Shown: positions 17,458 to 25,500, counted from the first letter of the stretch. The stretch: DNA of 64,000 nt from JACVRW01 sp963827065 (GCA_963827065.1 CAWGZM010000003.1:62001-126000); one strand, 5' to 3'. Numbers and translations are program-made. Notes: generated from the sequence alone by a model not told the origin.

Positions 17458-18462
17458 GTGAGCGCACGGCGGCGAGAACTGGCCCGCGCCGACCGGGTGC
17501 TTCCGGGGCTGTGGCGGCTGCGCCTGCCGCTGCCCTGGCCCGGCGTCCCACACGGCAACGCGTACGCGATCGCCGCCGGCAGCGGCATCGTGCTCGTCGA
17601 CACGGGCATCCACGAGCCCGGCTCGATGCGCCAGCTGGAGCGCGCACTCGACCAGGCGGGCCTGCGGCTTGAGCACATCCGGCTGGTGGTCTGCACGCAC
17701 GCCCACTCGGACCACTACGGTCAGGCCGCGCCGATCATCGACGCCGCCGGCTGCGAGCTCTGGATGCACCCCAACCACGCGCACGCGACGAAGACGGCCG
17801 CCGACCCGGACAAGGCCTTCGAGCGCCGCTTCGAGATCGCGCGCCAAAGCGGCGTGCCGGCGGCGGCGCTCGATGAGTTCCGCGAGGCGCGCAGCGGACG
17901 CGACTACGGCATCGCATCGATCGTCGAGCCGACGCGCGACCTACTCCCCGGCGTCGAGGTCGGGACGGACCTCGGCACCTGGCAGGTGTACGAGACGCCC
18001 GGTCACGCGCCCTCGCACGTCGTCCTCCACCAGCCCGAGCGCGGGCTGCTGCTGTCAGGCGACCATCTGCTCGGCCGAGTGTCTCTCTTCTACGACCACG
18101 GCCACACGCCCGACCCGGCCGGCGAGTTCCTGTCGAGCCTCGATGTCGTCGACGCGCTCGACGTCCAGCTCATCCTGGCCGGCCACGGCCGCCCGGTCCG
18201 CGACGCGAGCGCCCTGATCGAGGCCAACCGCCGGGCCGTGCACGAGCGCCTGGACGGGGTCCGGGCGGCGCTGTCGGACGGTCCACGCCCGGCGTTCGAG
18301 CTCGTGCCGGAGGTGCTCCGCTACGACCTGCCCGCCCCGATGATGATCGGGTGGGGCCTATCGGAGGTCCTCTCGTACCTGCAGCATCTAGAGCTGGCCG
18401 GCGAGGTGGAGCGGGTGGGCGACGGCGAGGACGGCGAGCTGTGGAGGCTGCGAGAGCCCTAG
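17458..18462 (+). CDS. MBL-fold hydrolase (glyoxalase II-like)
   Basis: A 334-residue metallo-beta-lactamase-fold protein with VDTGIHEPGS, the metal motif THAHSDHYGQ (about 80-89), a His in ETPGHAPSHVV, the bridging Asp in LLSGDHLLG and the last His in LAGHGRP. A C-terminal winged-helix-like segment (about 255-330) is typical of the beta-lactamase-related MBL group (LACTB2-like). It starts with GTG at 17458, seven bases after a GAGTAT -10-like box. The substrate is unknown. It shares CTAG with metF at its end. Confidence 0.85.
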   Translation: MSARRRELARADRVLPGLWRLRLPLPWPGVPHGNAYAIAAGSGIVLVDTGIHEPGSMRQLERALDQAGLRLEHIRLVVCTHAHSDHYGQAAPIIDAAGCELWMHPNHAHATKTAADPDKAFERRFEIARQSGVPAAALDEFREARSGRDYGIASIVEPTRDLLPGVEVGTDLGTWQVYETPGHAPSHVVLHQPERGLLLSGDHLLGRVSLFYDHGHTPDPAGEFLSSLDVVDALDVQLILAGHGRPVRDASALIEANRRAVHERLDGVRAALSDGPRPAFELVPEVLRYDLPAPMMIGWGLSEVLSYLQHLELAGEVERVGDGEDGELWRLREP

Positions 18463-19355
18463 ACCGTCGCCTCCGAGCGCGTCCACGGATGCGCCGCGCG
18501 GAGTGCCGCCAGGATCGCTCGCGTTGCGGGCGAGCGGTTGAGCGTGTAGAAGTGGATGCCGGGCGCGCCCCGCGCCAGGAGATCGGAGCACTGGAGGGTC
18601 GCGTAAGCGACCCCGAGCTCTGCAACCGCTTCCGGGTCGTCGGCGCGCCCGTCGAGCTGCGCGGTCAGCTCCTCCGGGATCGTCGCGCCGCACATCTCGG
18701 TGAAGCGCTTGATCTGGCCGTAGTTGGTGATCGGCATGATCCCCGGAATGATCGGCACGTCGACGCCGGCACGGCGGGCGTCCTCGACGAAGTCGAAGTA
18801 CAGCTCGTTGTCGAAGAAGAGCTGCGTGATGAGGAAGCCGGCGCCCGCCTCCACCTTCTCGCGCGCGTAACGCAGGTCGCTGTCGCGGTCGGGCGCATCC
18901 GGATGCACCTCCGGGAAGCAGGCTGCGCCGACGCAGAAGTCGAAGCTCTCGCGGATCAGGCGAATCAGCTCGACCGAGTACGAGAGGCCGCCAGGGTGGG
19001 GCTTCCATTCAGTCTCGCCGCGCGGCGGGTCGCCGCGCAGGGCCAGCACGTTCTCGACCCCGGCGGCGTCGATCTCACCGAGGATCTCGGTGAGCCGCTC
19101 CGCCGGCTCGCCGACACAGGACAGGTGCGCCATCGCTTCGATGCCGAGGTCCTGCTTGATCGACTTGGTGATGTCGACGGTGCGGTTGCGAGTGGTGCCC
19201 CCTGCGCCGTAAGTGACCGACACGTAGTCGGGCTGATCGTCCTTCAGGACCCCGAGGGTCCCCTCGAGCGTCCGCTGCCCCTCGTCGGTCTTGGGCGGGA
19301 AGAACTCGAACGAGAAGACGGGGCGCCGGTGTTCGAGCAGTTCGCTGATCCGCAT
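18459..19355 (-). CDS. metF: 5,10-methylenetetrahydrofolate reductase
   Basis: A 298-residue TIM-barrel flavoprotein that reduces 5,10-methylene-THF to 5-methyl-THF for methionine synthesis. Visible family segments are FSFEFFPPKT (with the catalytic Glu), VSVTYGAGG, HLSCVG, ALRGDPPRG (flavin contact), CFPEVHPDA, ITQLFFDN and PGIMPI. The length matches bacterial MetF without a regulatory domain. The ATG lies 6 bases after a TAGCCT -10, so the mRNA is likely leaderless. A perfect 26-bp inverted repeat covers its -35 region, suggesting specific repression, perhaps by a methionine-pathway regulator (inference). Confidence 0.95.
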   Translation of the reverse strand: MRISELLEHRRPVFSFEFFPPKTDEGQRTLEGTLGVLKDDQPDYVSVTYGAGGTTRNRTVDITKSIKQDLGIEAMAHLSCVGEPAERLTEILGEIDAAGVENVLALRGDPPRGETEWKPHPGGLSYSVELIRLIRESFDFCVGAACFPEVHPDAPDRDSDLRYAREKVEAGAGFLITQLFFDNELYFDFVEDARRAGVDVPIIPGIMPITNYGQIKRFTEMCGATIPEELTAQLDGRADDPEAVAELGVAYATLQCSDLLARGAPGIHFYTLNRSPATRAILAALRAAHPWTRSEATV

Positions 19356-19361
19356 CGGGCC

Positions 19362-19394
19362 AGGCTAGAACCTTGACAAACTTATGTCAAGGTT
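19362..19394 (-). promoter_or_regulatory. metF promoter with inverted-repeat operator
   Basis: On the minus strand, -35 TTGACA (19385-19390), a 17-base spacer and -10 TAGCCT (19362-19367) precede the metF ATG by 6 bases. The perfect inverted repeat AACCTTGACA-6 nt-TGTCAAGGTT at 19369-19394 covers the -35. It also overlaps the stop codon of the upstream gene. It lacks a T-run, so an operator is more likely than a terminator. Confidence 0.6.
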
Positions 19395-19680
19395 GGTCGG
19401 GAGGGATTATCTCGAGCCCAGTGGCCACCGTCTCGCGGCCGCCGAGCCGGTACTGAACGTCGACCGAGTCATTCTTGCCGTACGAGCCCCACAGCCCCAG
19501 GAAGATCGCCGTCCAGCGGCCGGCCCCGAGTCGCTCCTTCTCGAGCGGCTTCGCGAACAGCAGCTCGCCGTCGCCGACGTCGTAGTCCTGACCCTCACGC
19601 TGCGGCACGCCGTTCAGGAACACCCGGTAGGGCGGCTCGGCACCGCGCGGAAGCGGCACGCGCCAGCGCTGCGAGCTCAT
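19387..19680 (-). CDS. Conserved small protein of unknown function
   Basis: A 97-residue soluble protein I cannot assign. It starts with a basic/hydrophobic strand (RWRVPLPRG) and contains PYRVFLNGVPQREGQDYDV and a GLWGSYGKND segment, suggesting a compact beta-sandwich that might bind a ligand. Its ATG overlaps the stop of the following-upstream 113-residue gene by 4 bases, so the two are translated together. Its stop lies within the metF operator repeat. Confidence 0.6.
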   Translation of the reverse strand: MSSQRWRVPLPRGAEPPYRVFLNGVPQREGQDYDVGDGELLFAKPLEKERLGAGRWTAIFLGLWGSYGKNDSVDVQYRLGGRETVATGLEIIPPDQP

Positions 19681-20018
19681 CGGCCGTCGAGCACGCGCCG
19701 CAGCGCGTCGTACGAGGACTCACTGCCGCGTTGCTCGACGAGCCTGCGGCGGACGCGACCCGTGAACGCCTCGGAGGACCCGTCGCCGCGCACGTCGAGG
19801 CCCGCCCGCAGCCGGCCCGGCCCCGACAGCTCGAGCCGTGCGACCACCTGCTGCACCGGCTCGATCTTGCGGATCAGCGTCCCACCGCGCGCGCCCGTCC
19901 CGGCCGTGCGCTCGAGCTCGCGGCCGCGCTCCTCGATGGCCCCGAGTGCCGAATCGAGGTCGCTGTAACGCTCGCGGTCGACCCGCGGACCTTGACGTAT
20001 GGTCAGCGTGTACGGCAC
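19677..20018 (-). CDS. Small conserved protein of unknown function (113 aa)
   Basis: I do not recognise a family. The product begins VPYTLTIRQGPRVDRERYSDLDSAL-like and continues with a charged helix (LGAIEERGRELERTAG) and beta segments, ending YDALRRVLDGR. The GTG at 20018 is chosen because TACGCT (minus strand, 20026-20031) lies exactly 7 bases upstream, as at other leaderless genes here. The longer frame to 20192 is antisense to the MOSC gene and has no family character. Its 5' end overlaps the 5' end of the divergent MOSC gene. Confidence 0.55.
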   Translation of the reverse strand: MPYTLTIRQGPRVDRERYSDLDSALGAIEERGRELERTAGTGARGGTLIRKIEPVQQVVARLELSGPGRLRAGLDVRGDGSSEAFTGRVRRRLVEQRGSESSYDALRRVLDGR

Positions 20019-20643
20019 AGCCGGGAGCGTACTTTCAGTCAACGTCGCGCAGATGCGCGAGATCGAGCGCCACGGCGAGACCGTGCGGACCGGCATCTGG
20101 AAGCTGCCTGTCGAGGGCCCGGTCGCGCTGCGTGGCGTCAACCTCGAGGGCGACGACCAGGGTGACCGGACTGTCCACGGCGGCCCCGACAAGGCGGTGT
20201 ACGCCTACGCACGCGAGGACATCGACTGGTGGCAGGGCGAGCTGGGACGCGGGCTGCCCGACGGCGTCTTCGGCGAGAACCTGACCCTGCGCGGCATCGA
20301 CCCGGCGAACGCGCTCGTCGGCGAGCGCTGGCGGATCGGCTCGGCCGTGCTCGAGGTTTCGGAGCCACGCTTCCCCTGCTGGAAGCTCGGCGTGCGCTTC
20401 GGGGACCCGCTGATGCTGAAGCGCTTCGCGCAGGCGCACCGCACGGGCAGCTACCTGCGCATCGTCGAGGAGGGCAGCCTGCAGTCCGGGGACATCGTCG
20501 AGATCGTCTCGCGCCCGGCGCATGACCTCACGATCGGGGCCTTCGCGCACGCCTTCCTCGAGGACCGTTCGCAGCTCCCGCGCCTGCTGATCCCAGAGGT
20601 GTCGGAGAGCTGGCGCGACTGGGTGCTGGAGGGGGCCGCTTAG
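19999..20643 (+). CDS. MOSC domain protein (YiiM-like)
   Basis: A 214-residue protein of the MOSC (molybdenum cofactor sulfurase C-terminal) superfamily, YiiM type. Segments TGIWKLPVEGPVALRGVNL, GDRTVHGGPDKAVYAYAREDI, GVFGENLTLRGID and RFPCWKLGVRFGDP carry the conserved His, Asp and the single MOSC Cys thought to handle sulfur or Mo-cofactor ligands. YiiM proteins reduce N-hydroxylated bases. The start is ATG 19999 or GTG 20008; both overlap the divergent 113-residue gene. It sits next to moaA, consistent with a molybdenum-related role. Confidence 0.85.
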   Translation: MVSVYGTAGSVLSVNVAQMREIERHGETVRTGIWKLPVEGPVALRGVNLEGDDQGDRTVHGGPDKAVYAYAREDIDWWQGELGRGLPDGVFGENLTLRGIDPANALVGERWRIGSAVLEVSEPRFPCWKLGVRFGDPLMLKRFAQAHRTGSYLRIVEEGSLQSGDIVEIVSRPAHDLTIGAFAHAFLEDRSQLPRLLIPEVSESWRDWVLEGAA

Positions 20644-20648
20644 GCGGC

Positions 20649-21644
20649 TCAGCCACCGATGGCGGACATCGTCCGCGGCGGCTGGCGGAAGCCCGGCTCG
20701 CCTACGTGATGCTTCAGCTCCTTGCGCCAGACGGCCTCGCGAATGACGCGTTCGAGCTCGGCGTCGCTCGCGCCTCCGCGCAGCACCTCGCGCAGGTCCG
20801 TCTCGTGGATCGAGAAGAGGCAGGTCCGCAGCTTGCCCTCGGCGGTCAGGCGAATACGGTTGCAGTCGGCGCAGAACGGCTCGGACACCGGGTTGATGAA
20901 GCCGATCTCGCCCTGCCCGTCGGCGAAGCGGTACACGCGCGCCGTCGCGTGCGGCTCGCGCGGCAGCTCCTCGAGCCTGTGGACGCGGTCGATGATCGCG
21001 CGGATCTCCTCGCCCGGCAGCACCTGGTCGCTCGACCACGCGTGGTCGCCGTCGAGCGGCATGAACTCGATGAAGCGCACCTGGTAGCTCGTCGAGCGGG
21101 CGAACTCGGCGAACGGCAGCGCCTCTTCCTCGGTGAAGCCGCGCAGTGCCACCGCGTTGACCTTGATCGGCCACACCTCCGGGTGGGCGGCGATCGCCTC
21201 GAGACCGCGCAGGACCTGGGGCAGCGAGTCGCGCCGGGTGAGTTGGAAGAAGCGGTCGCGCTGGAGCGAGTCGATCGAGACGTTGACGCGCGTGATGCCG
21301 GCCTCGACGAGCGCGGCCGCGTCGCGCTCGAGCAGGTAGCCGTTCGTCGTGAGCGAGAGGTCCTCGATCCCCTCGACCGGCGCGAGCATGGCGACGAGCC
21401 GCGGGAAGTCGCGCCGCACGAGCGGCTCGCCGCCGGTGAGGCGCAGGTCGGTGACGCCCATGCGCGCCATCAGCCGCACCACGCGCTCGATCTCCTCGAA
21501 GCGGAGGATCTCGTCGCGCTGGAGCCAGGGCAGCCCGTCCGCCGGCATGCAGTACTGGCAGCGGAAGTTGCAGCGGTCGGTGACCGAGACGCGGAGATCG
21601 GAGATGCGACGGCCGTGCCCGTCGAAGAGAGGCTCTAGGGTCAC
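20649..21644 (-). CDS. moaA: GTP 3',8-cyclase MoaA (molybdenum cofactor biosynthesis)
   Basis: A 331-residue radical-SAM enzyme that converts GTP to 3',8-cH2GTP, the first step of molybdopterin synthesis. The N-terminal 4Fe-4S motif is CNFRCQYC (C25, C29, C32), followed by LTGGEPLVRRD. The C-terminal second cluster is C-x2-C-x13-C in CADCNRIRLTAEGKLRTC, and the chain ends in the catalytic GG pair (AIGG). It starts at GTG 21644, seven bases after a TACCCT -10 that overlaps the -10 of the divergent HD gene. The upstream frame to 22415 is antisense to that gene and is rejected. Confidence 0.95.
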   Translation of the reverse strand: MTLEPLFDGHGRRISDLRVSVTDRCNFRCQYCMPADGLPWLQRDEILRFEEIERVVRLMARMGVTDLRLTGGEPLVRRDFPRLVAMLAPVEGIEDLSLTTNGYLLERDAAALVEAGITRVNVSIDSLQRDRFFQLTRRDSLPQVLRGLEAIAAHPEVWPIKVNAVALRGFTEEEALPFAEFARSTSYQVRFIEFMPLDGDHAWSSDQVLPGEEIRAIIDRVHRLEELPREPHATARVYRFADGQGEIGFINPVSEPFCADCNRIRLTAEGKLRTCLFSIHETDLREVLRGGASDAELERVIREAVWRKELKHHVGEPGFRQPPRTMSAIGG

Positions 21645-21650
21645 GCTGCC

Positions 21651-21657
21651 TAGGGTA
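21651..21657. promoter_or_regulatory. Shared bidirectional -10 between moaA and the HD gene
   Basis: TAGGGTA reads TAGGGT on the plus strand, 6 bases before GTG 21663, and TACCCT on the minus strand, 7 bases before GTG 21644. Only 18 bases separate the two start codons, so both transcripts would be leaderless and use nearly the same -10. Confidence 0.6.
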
Positions 21658-21662
21658 TCGCC

Positions 21663-22448
21663 GTGGACCTTCCCGATATCGACATCCGCGCACCGACGCG
21701 CGGAAACCGCCGGCTCGAGCGCCTGTTCGACGCCGCCAACGCCGACATGCGGCTGCGCGCCTGGTGGTACATGCAGCAGATGAACGCGGACCGGCGCGAC
21801 ATGTCGGACCACTCCGCGGTGCACATTCAGATCGTGGCCAACATCGCGCTGCGCCTGTTCCGGCTCCTGAACCGCGCCGGGGTGGAGCCGGCGATGGTGA
21901 GCGATCACGGCATGGGCGCCCGCGACGCCGAGGTCGTGATCGCGGCGGCCTGCCTCGTCCATGACACCGGCATGTCGATCCACCGCACCGACCACGAGCA
22001 GTACAGCCTCTTCCTCGGCGCCGCCCGGTTGCCGCTCCTGCTCGAAGGCATCTACGAGGAGCCCGAGCTGACCGTGATCATCTCGGAGGCGCTGCACGCC
22101 GTGATCGGCCACCGCCGCCGTGGCGACCCGATCACGATGGAGGCGGGCATCGTGCGCGTCGCGGACGCGCTGGACATGGCGAGCGGGCGCTCGCGCATCC
22201 CGTTCGAGACGCGCCGCCCCAACATCCACTCCATCTCGGCGGCGGCCATCGACGCGGTCAGGATCGAGTCGGGCGAGGAGAAGGCCGTGCGTGTCGAGAT
22301 CGAGATGAACAACTCGTCCGGGCTCTTCCAGGTCGACGAGCTGCTCGCCACGAAGCTGCGCGGCTCTGGCATCGAGCAGCACATCGAGGTGGTGGCCGAG
22401 ATCGACGCCGAGCACGAGAAGCGGCTCGTGCAGGTCTTCCGGATCTGA
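21663..22448 (+). CDS. HD-domain phosphohydrolase
   Basis: A 261-residue HD-superfamily protein. The metal ligands are probably H50 (SDHSAVH), H100-D101 (CLVHDTGM) and a later Asp in RVADALDMASGR; H83 and H144-region residues in LHAVIGHRRR may complete the site. The C-terminal third (about 180-261) is a beta-rich domain similar to those following HD domains in archaeal and actinobacterial nucleotide hydrolases. The substrate is unknown (dNTP or cyclic nucleotide possible). It is co-transcribed with the following methyltransferase (TGATG junction). Confidence 0.8.
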   Translation: MDLPDIDIRAPTRGNRRLERLFDAANADMRLRAWWYMQQMNADRRDMSDHSAVHIQIVANIALRLFRLLNRAGVEPAMVSDHGMGARDAEVVIAAACLVHDTGMSIHRTDHEQYSLFLGAARLPLLLEGIYEEPELTVIISEALHAVIGHRRRGDPITMEAGIVRVADALDMASGRSRIPFETRRPNIHSISAAAIDAVRIESGEEKAVRVEIEMNNSSGLFQVDELLATKLRGSGIEQHIEVVAEIDAEHEKRLVQVFRI

Positions 22449-23278
22449 TGAGTGGCGCGTACGTCCACGGCTACGACGCGCGCGCGAACGAGCGTCTCGA
22501 GGATCAGGCCACCACGCTCGTCGACCTGCTTCACCACGACACCGCCTACCCGGCCGGAAGCAGCGTGCTCGAGGCCGGTTGCGGCGTCGGCGCCCAGACG
22601 GTCACGCTGGCGCAGCACAGCCCGGAGGCGCGCATCACCTCGATCGACATCTCGGAGAGCTCGCTCGCGGAGGCCCGCGCCCGGGCCGAGCGCGCGGGCG
22701 TCACGAATGTCGAGTTCCGCCAGGCGGACGTGTTCGAGCTGCCGTTTGAGCCAGAGACGTTCGACCACGTCTTCGTCTGCTTCCTGCTCGAGCACCTCTC
22801 ATGGCCGGTCACGGCGCTCGAGCGGCTGCGCGACCTGCTTAGGCCCGGCGGCACGATCACGGTGATCGAGGGCGATCACGGCTCGGCCTACTTCCACCCG
22901 GACAGCGAGGCTGCCCACGACGCCATCCGCTGTCAGGTGGAGCTGCAGGCGGCCGCCGGCGGCGACGCCAACATCGGCCGGCGCGTCTATCCGCTCATGA
23001 CCGAGGCGGGCCTCGAGGGCGTCCAGGTCTCGGCGCGCATGGTTTACGTCGACGCCACCCGCCCCGAGCTCGTCGACGGCTTCACGAGGAAGACGTTCAC
23101 GGCAATGATCGAGGGCACCCGCGAGGACGCCCTCGCGGCGGGCCTGATCGCGGCGGCCCGCTTCGACGAGGGCGTTGCGGCGCTCCACCGGGCGGCCGAG
23201 GCGGATGGCGTCTTCTGTTACACGTTCTTCAAGGGCGTGGGCGCTCGCGGAGCCGGGGCGGGCGCGGTCAGCACCTGA
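22448..23278 (+). CDS. Class I SAM-dependent methyltransferase
   Basis: A 276-residue methyltransferase with motif I VLEAGCGVGAQT (about 39-50), SIDISESSL, QADVFELPF and a LLRPGGTITVIEGDHG segment, as in UbiE/small-molecule methyltransferases. The ATG uses the last base of the HD-gene stop (TGATG). The C-terminal 20 residues are Gly/Ala-rich and overlap, antisense, the 3' end of the SMP-30 gene by 61 bases. The substrate is unknown. Confidence 0.87.
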   Translation: MSGAYVHGYDARANERLEDQATTLVDLLHHDTAYPAGSSVLEAGCGVGAQTVTLAQHSPEARITSIDISESSLAEARARAERAGVTNVEFRQADVFELPFEPETFDHVFVCFLLEHLSWPVTALERLRDLLRPGGTITVIEGDHGSAYFHPDSEAAHDAIRCQVELQAAAGGDANIGRRVYPLMTEAGLEGVQVSARMVYVDATRPELVDGFTRKTFTAMIEGTREDALAAGLIAAARFDEGVAALHRAAEADGVFCYTFFKGVGARGAGAGAVST

Positions 23279-24087
23279 CCCGAGCGCTCCTCCTCACCGA
23301 AGCTCTCCATCCCCTCCCAGTTGCGGGCGATCATGTAGAGCGTGCGGCCGTCCTCGCCGCCGAGCGCGCAGGCGAAGCAGCCTCGGTCGAGCGCGATCGT
23401 GTCGAGCACCTCGCCGCCCTCGTCCACGCGCCTGCACAGCCGGTTGGGGACGTCGCCGTACCAGACGGCCCCCTCAGCGTCGAGGCAGATGCCGTCCGGC
23501 GCGGCGCCCTCGCCAAGCTCGGCGAGGGCGCGGCGGTTCGACAGGCCGCCGTCGGCGTCGATGTCGAACGCCGTGAGCACGGCCGCGTACGACTCCGCGA
23601 CGATCAGGGTGGAGCCGTCCGGCGTGATCGCCATCCCGTTGGGGAAGGCGATGCCGTCCGCAACCTGGCGGGCCGAGCCGTCCGGCGTCACGAGCGCGAC
23701 GGTCCCCGGGGCGAACTCTCCCCCCGCCATGTCGAAGCCGATGTTGTTGACGTAGGCGTTGCCGCGGCCGTCGACGGCGATCTCGTTCCAGGCGTGCTGG
23801 GAGAGGCCGCTCAGGTCGGCGTGCCTGACGAACGAGCCGTCCGGCTCCTGGCGCAGCACGGCCTGATCGGCCGCGGACACGACGAGCAGCCGGCCGTCCG
23901 GCAGCCAATCGATGCAGAACGGGAACGAGTCGATGCGGGCCACCACCTCGCTCGTGCCCCCGCTGTCGACGGCGATCAGCTCCCCGGCGCCCCAGTCGGC
24001 GAACCAGAGCCGGCCGTCGTGCCAGCGCGGCGACTCGCCGAAGGAGATTCCGGTCATGAGTACCTGTGGGGTCGTCATTCGCGTCAC
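23218..24087 (-). CDS. SMP-30/gluconolactonase-like beta-propeller protein
   Basis: A 289-residue six-bladed propeller of the SMP-30/gluconolaconase/LRE-like family. Conserved elements include the metal Glu in FGESPRWHDGRLWFADWG, the ligand Asn in HAWNEIAVDGRGNAYVNN, the Asn in GIAFPNGMAITPDG and the Asp in APDGICLDAEGAVW. It probably hydrolyses a sugar or aromatic lactone. Its start overlaps the stop of the upstream SRPBCC-like gene (GTGA), so the two are an operon; a second start is ATG 24078. Confidence 0.85.
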   Translation of the reverse strand: MTRMTTPQVLMTGISFGESPRWHDGRLWFADWGAGELIAVDSGGTSEVVARIDSFPFCIDWLPDGRLLVVSAADQAVLRQEPDGSFVRHADLSGLSQHAWNEIAVDGRGNAYVNNIGFDMAGGEFAPGTVALVTPDGSARQVADGIAFPNGMAITPDGSTLIVAESYAAVLTAFDIDADGGLSNRRALAELGEGAAPDGICLDAEGAVWYGDVPNRLCRRVDEGGEVLDTIALDRGCFACALGGEDGRTLYMIARNWEGMESFGEEERSGQVLTAPAPAPRAPTPLKNV

Positions 24088-24644
24088 CCCTCGACCACTG
24101 TCTTGAGCTCCCCGAGGCGCTCGCGCCAGTGGCCCTTCATGCGCTCGGCGGTCTCCGCGTCGGGCAGCCGCTCGTGGGAGAGCGCGACCCGGCTCCTGCC
24201 CTCGCCCTTCTGCTCGAAGAGAACGTTGACGCGCGTCGCGCCGTCCGCCCAGTCGAAGCGCGCCGACTTCGCCGGCTGCGAGGTCCGCGCCCGCAGGCCG
24301 CCCTCCGGGAGCCAGCGCGTCAGCAGTTCCTGGTCGGTGAACGCGTCAAAGAGCTGCTCGACCGGGACGTCCACCGTCTTGCTGGCACTGATCGCGTAGA
24401 GCCCATCGCGGCCGCCGTGCTCAGGCCGCAGCCCGCGCGCCCGCTCGTATCCGACCGTGATCGTCTGCGCCCACCAGCTGTCGACGCCGTGCTCGTCGGT
24501 CAGCTCGGTCGCGATCTCTCCGTGCTTCCGGGAGACCATCCCAGCCGCGTCGAGCAGAGCGAACCACCCGTCGTAGCTCCTCCCGGTCGCCGCCTGGACC
24601 GCCTCGTCCGATGTGAGCCTCGTGCCGCTGTCCCTGGTCACCAT
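24084..24644 (-). CDS. DUF4287-like plus SRPBCC (AHSA1-like) domain protein
   Basis: A 186-residue protein in two parts. Residues 1 to about 80 match the small DUF4287-type helical domain (TGRSYDGWFALLDAAG, HGVDSWWAQTITVGYERARG). Residues 85-180 form an AHSA1/START-like fold (SASKTVDVPVEQLFDAFTD, SHERLPDAETAERMKGHWRERLGEL). Such proteins are often found with YCII-related proteins, and one lies divergently upstream here. A ligand-binding role is assumed. It is the first gene of a two-gene operon with SMP-30. Confidence 0.8.
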   Translation of the reverse strand: MVTRDSGTRLTSDEAVQAATGRSYDGWFALLDAAGMVSRKHGEIATELTDEHGVDSWWAQTITVGYERARGLRPEHGGRDGLYAISASKTVDVPVEQLFDAFTDQELLTRWLPEGGLRARTSQPAKSARFDWADGATRVNVLFEQKGEGRSRVALSHERLPDAETAERMKGHWRERLGELKTVVEG

Positions 24645-24725
24645 GCTTCTCCTTCAGTTGGCTGTCGAGAGGAGGTCGTAGCCGCCGCCGGGTTCTCGAC
24701 ATCTGAAATGAGAAAAGATCGCGGC

Positions 24726-25097
24726 ATGAAGTACGTGATCTTGATCTACAGCAATCCGGCGTCGCGCGAGATCTGGGACAACATGCCGGCCGAGGAGCGG
24801 AGCGTGGGGCTCACCGCCTACGAGCAGCTCAACGCCGAGCTGGAGGCGTCCGGCGAGCTGATCGTCACGGAGGCGCTGGCGGAGCCGCCGCGCGCCAAGC
24901 GGGTGTCGGTCTCCGAGGGCCGGACCGTCACGAGCGACGGGCCGTTCCCCGAGGCCAAGGAGCTACTGGGCGGCTTCTATCTGGTCGACTGCGACAGCGA
25001 GGAACGCGCCATCGAGATCGCGGCGCGCGTGCCCGAGGCGCAGCTGGGGCTGGTGGAGCTGCGGCCGACCCTCGAGCTCAGCGACTTCGTGAGCTAG
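24726..25097 (+). CDS. YCII-related (DGPF) domain protein
   Basis: A 123-residue dimeric alpha/beta-barrel type protein: MKYVILIYSNP strand, helix TAYEQLNAELEASGEL and the hallmark TVTSDGPFPEAKELLGGFY. DGPF-type YCII proteins often sit next to ECF sigma factors in actinobacteria; none is adjacent here. The function is unknown. The ATG at 24726 follows an AT-richer stretch (24705-24720) that may hold the promoter. It shares CTAG with the convergent YnfA-like gene. Confidence 0.85.
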   Translation: MKYVILIYSNPASREIWDNMPAEERSVGLTAYEQLNAELEASGELIVTEALAEPPRAKRVSVSEGRTVTSDGPFPEAKELLGGFYLVDCDSEERAIEIAARVPEAQLGLVELRPTLELSDFVS

Positions 25098-25420
25098 CGC
25101 GGCGAGTACATGATGATCGCCACGCCGACGAGCGCCACGGCCGCCCCGCCGAGGTCGTAGCGGTCGGGGCGAAAGCCGTCGAAGACGACGCCCCAGAGGA
25201 GCGAGCCGGCGATGAATACGCCGCCGTAGGCGGCCAGCACGCGGCCGAAGTGGGCCTCGGGTTGCAGCGCCGCCACCGCTCCGTAGCCCACGAGCGCGGC
25301 CGCCCCGGCGAGGGCGAACCAGGCGCTGCGGCCCTCCTTGATCGCCTGCCACATCAGGTAGGCGCCGCCGATCTCGCAGATCGCCGCGACAACGAACAGC
25401 GCGATCGACTTGCCCGTCAC
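25094..25420 (-). CDS. YnfA/UPF0060 family membrane protein
   Basis: A 108-residue protein, the standard YnfA length, with four hydrophobic spans. It carries the family signatures AAICEIGGAYLMWQ (first span with Glu) and YAAYGGVFI-like AAYGGVFIAGSLLWG, ending with IIMYSPR. YnfA resembles small-multidrug-resistance transporters, so export of cations or drugs is plausible. GTG 25420 is chosen over the ATG at 25489 because it gives exactly the family N-terminus. Confidence 0.9.
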   Translation of the reverse strand: MTGKSIALFVVAAICEIGGAYLMWQAIKEGRSAWFALAGAAALVGYGAVAALQPEAHFGRVLAAYGGVFIAGSLLWGVVFDGFRPDRYDLGGAAVALVGVAIIMYSPR

Positions 25421-25500
25421 CTGCCGTATCGTCTCAGCGGCGGCTGACGGCACGCCGGGCGCGGCCGCCCCGGAGGACGGCCGCGCCACGACGGAAACCG

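Noticed and set aside
20649..22415. 588-residue minus-strand frame containing moaA
   Set aside because: The first ~257 residues are antisense to the HD gene and lack family features; the radical-SAM protein begins at GTG 21644.
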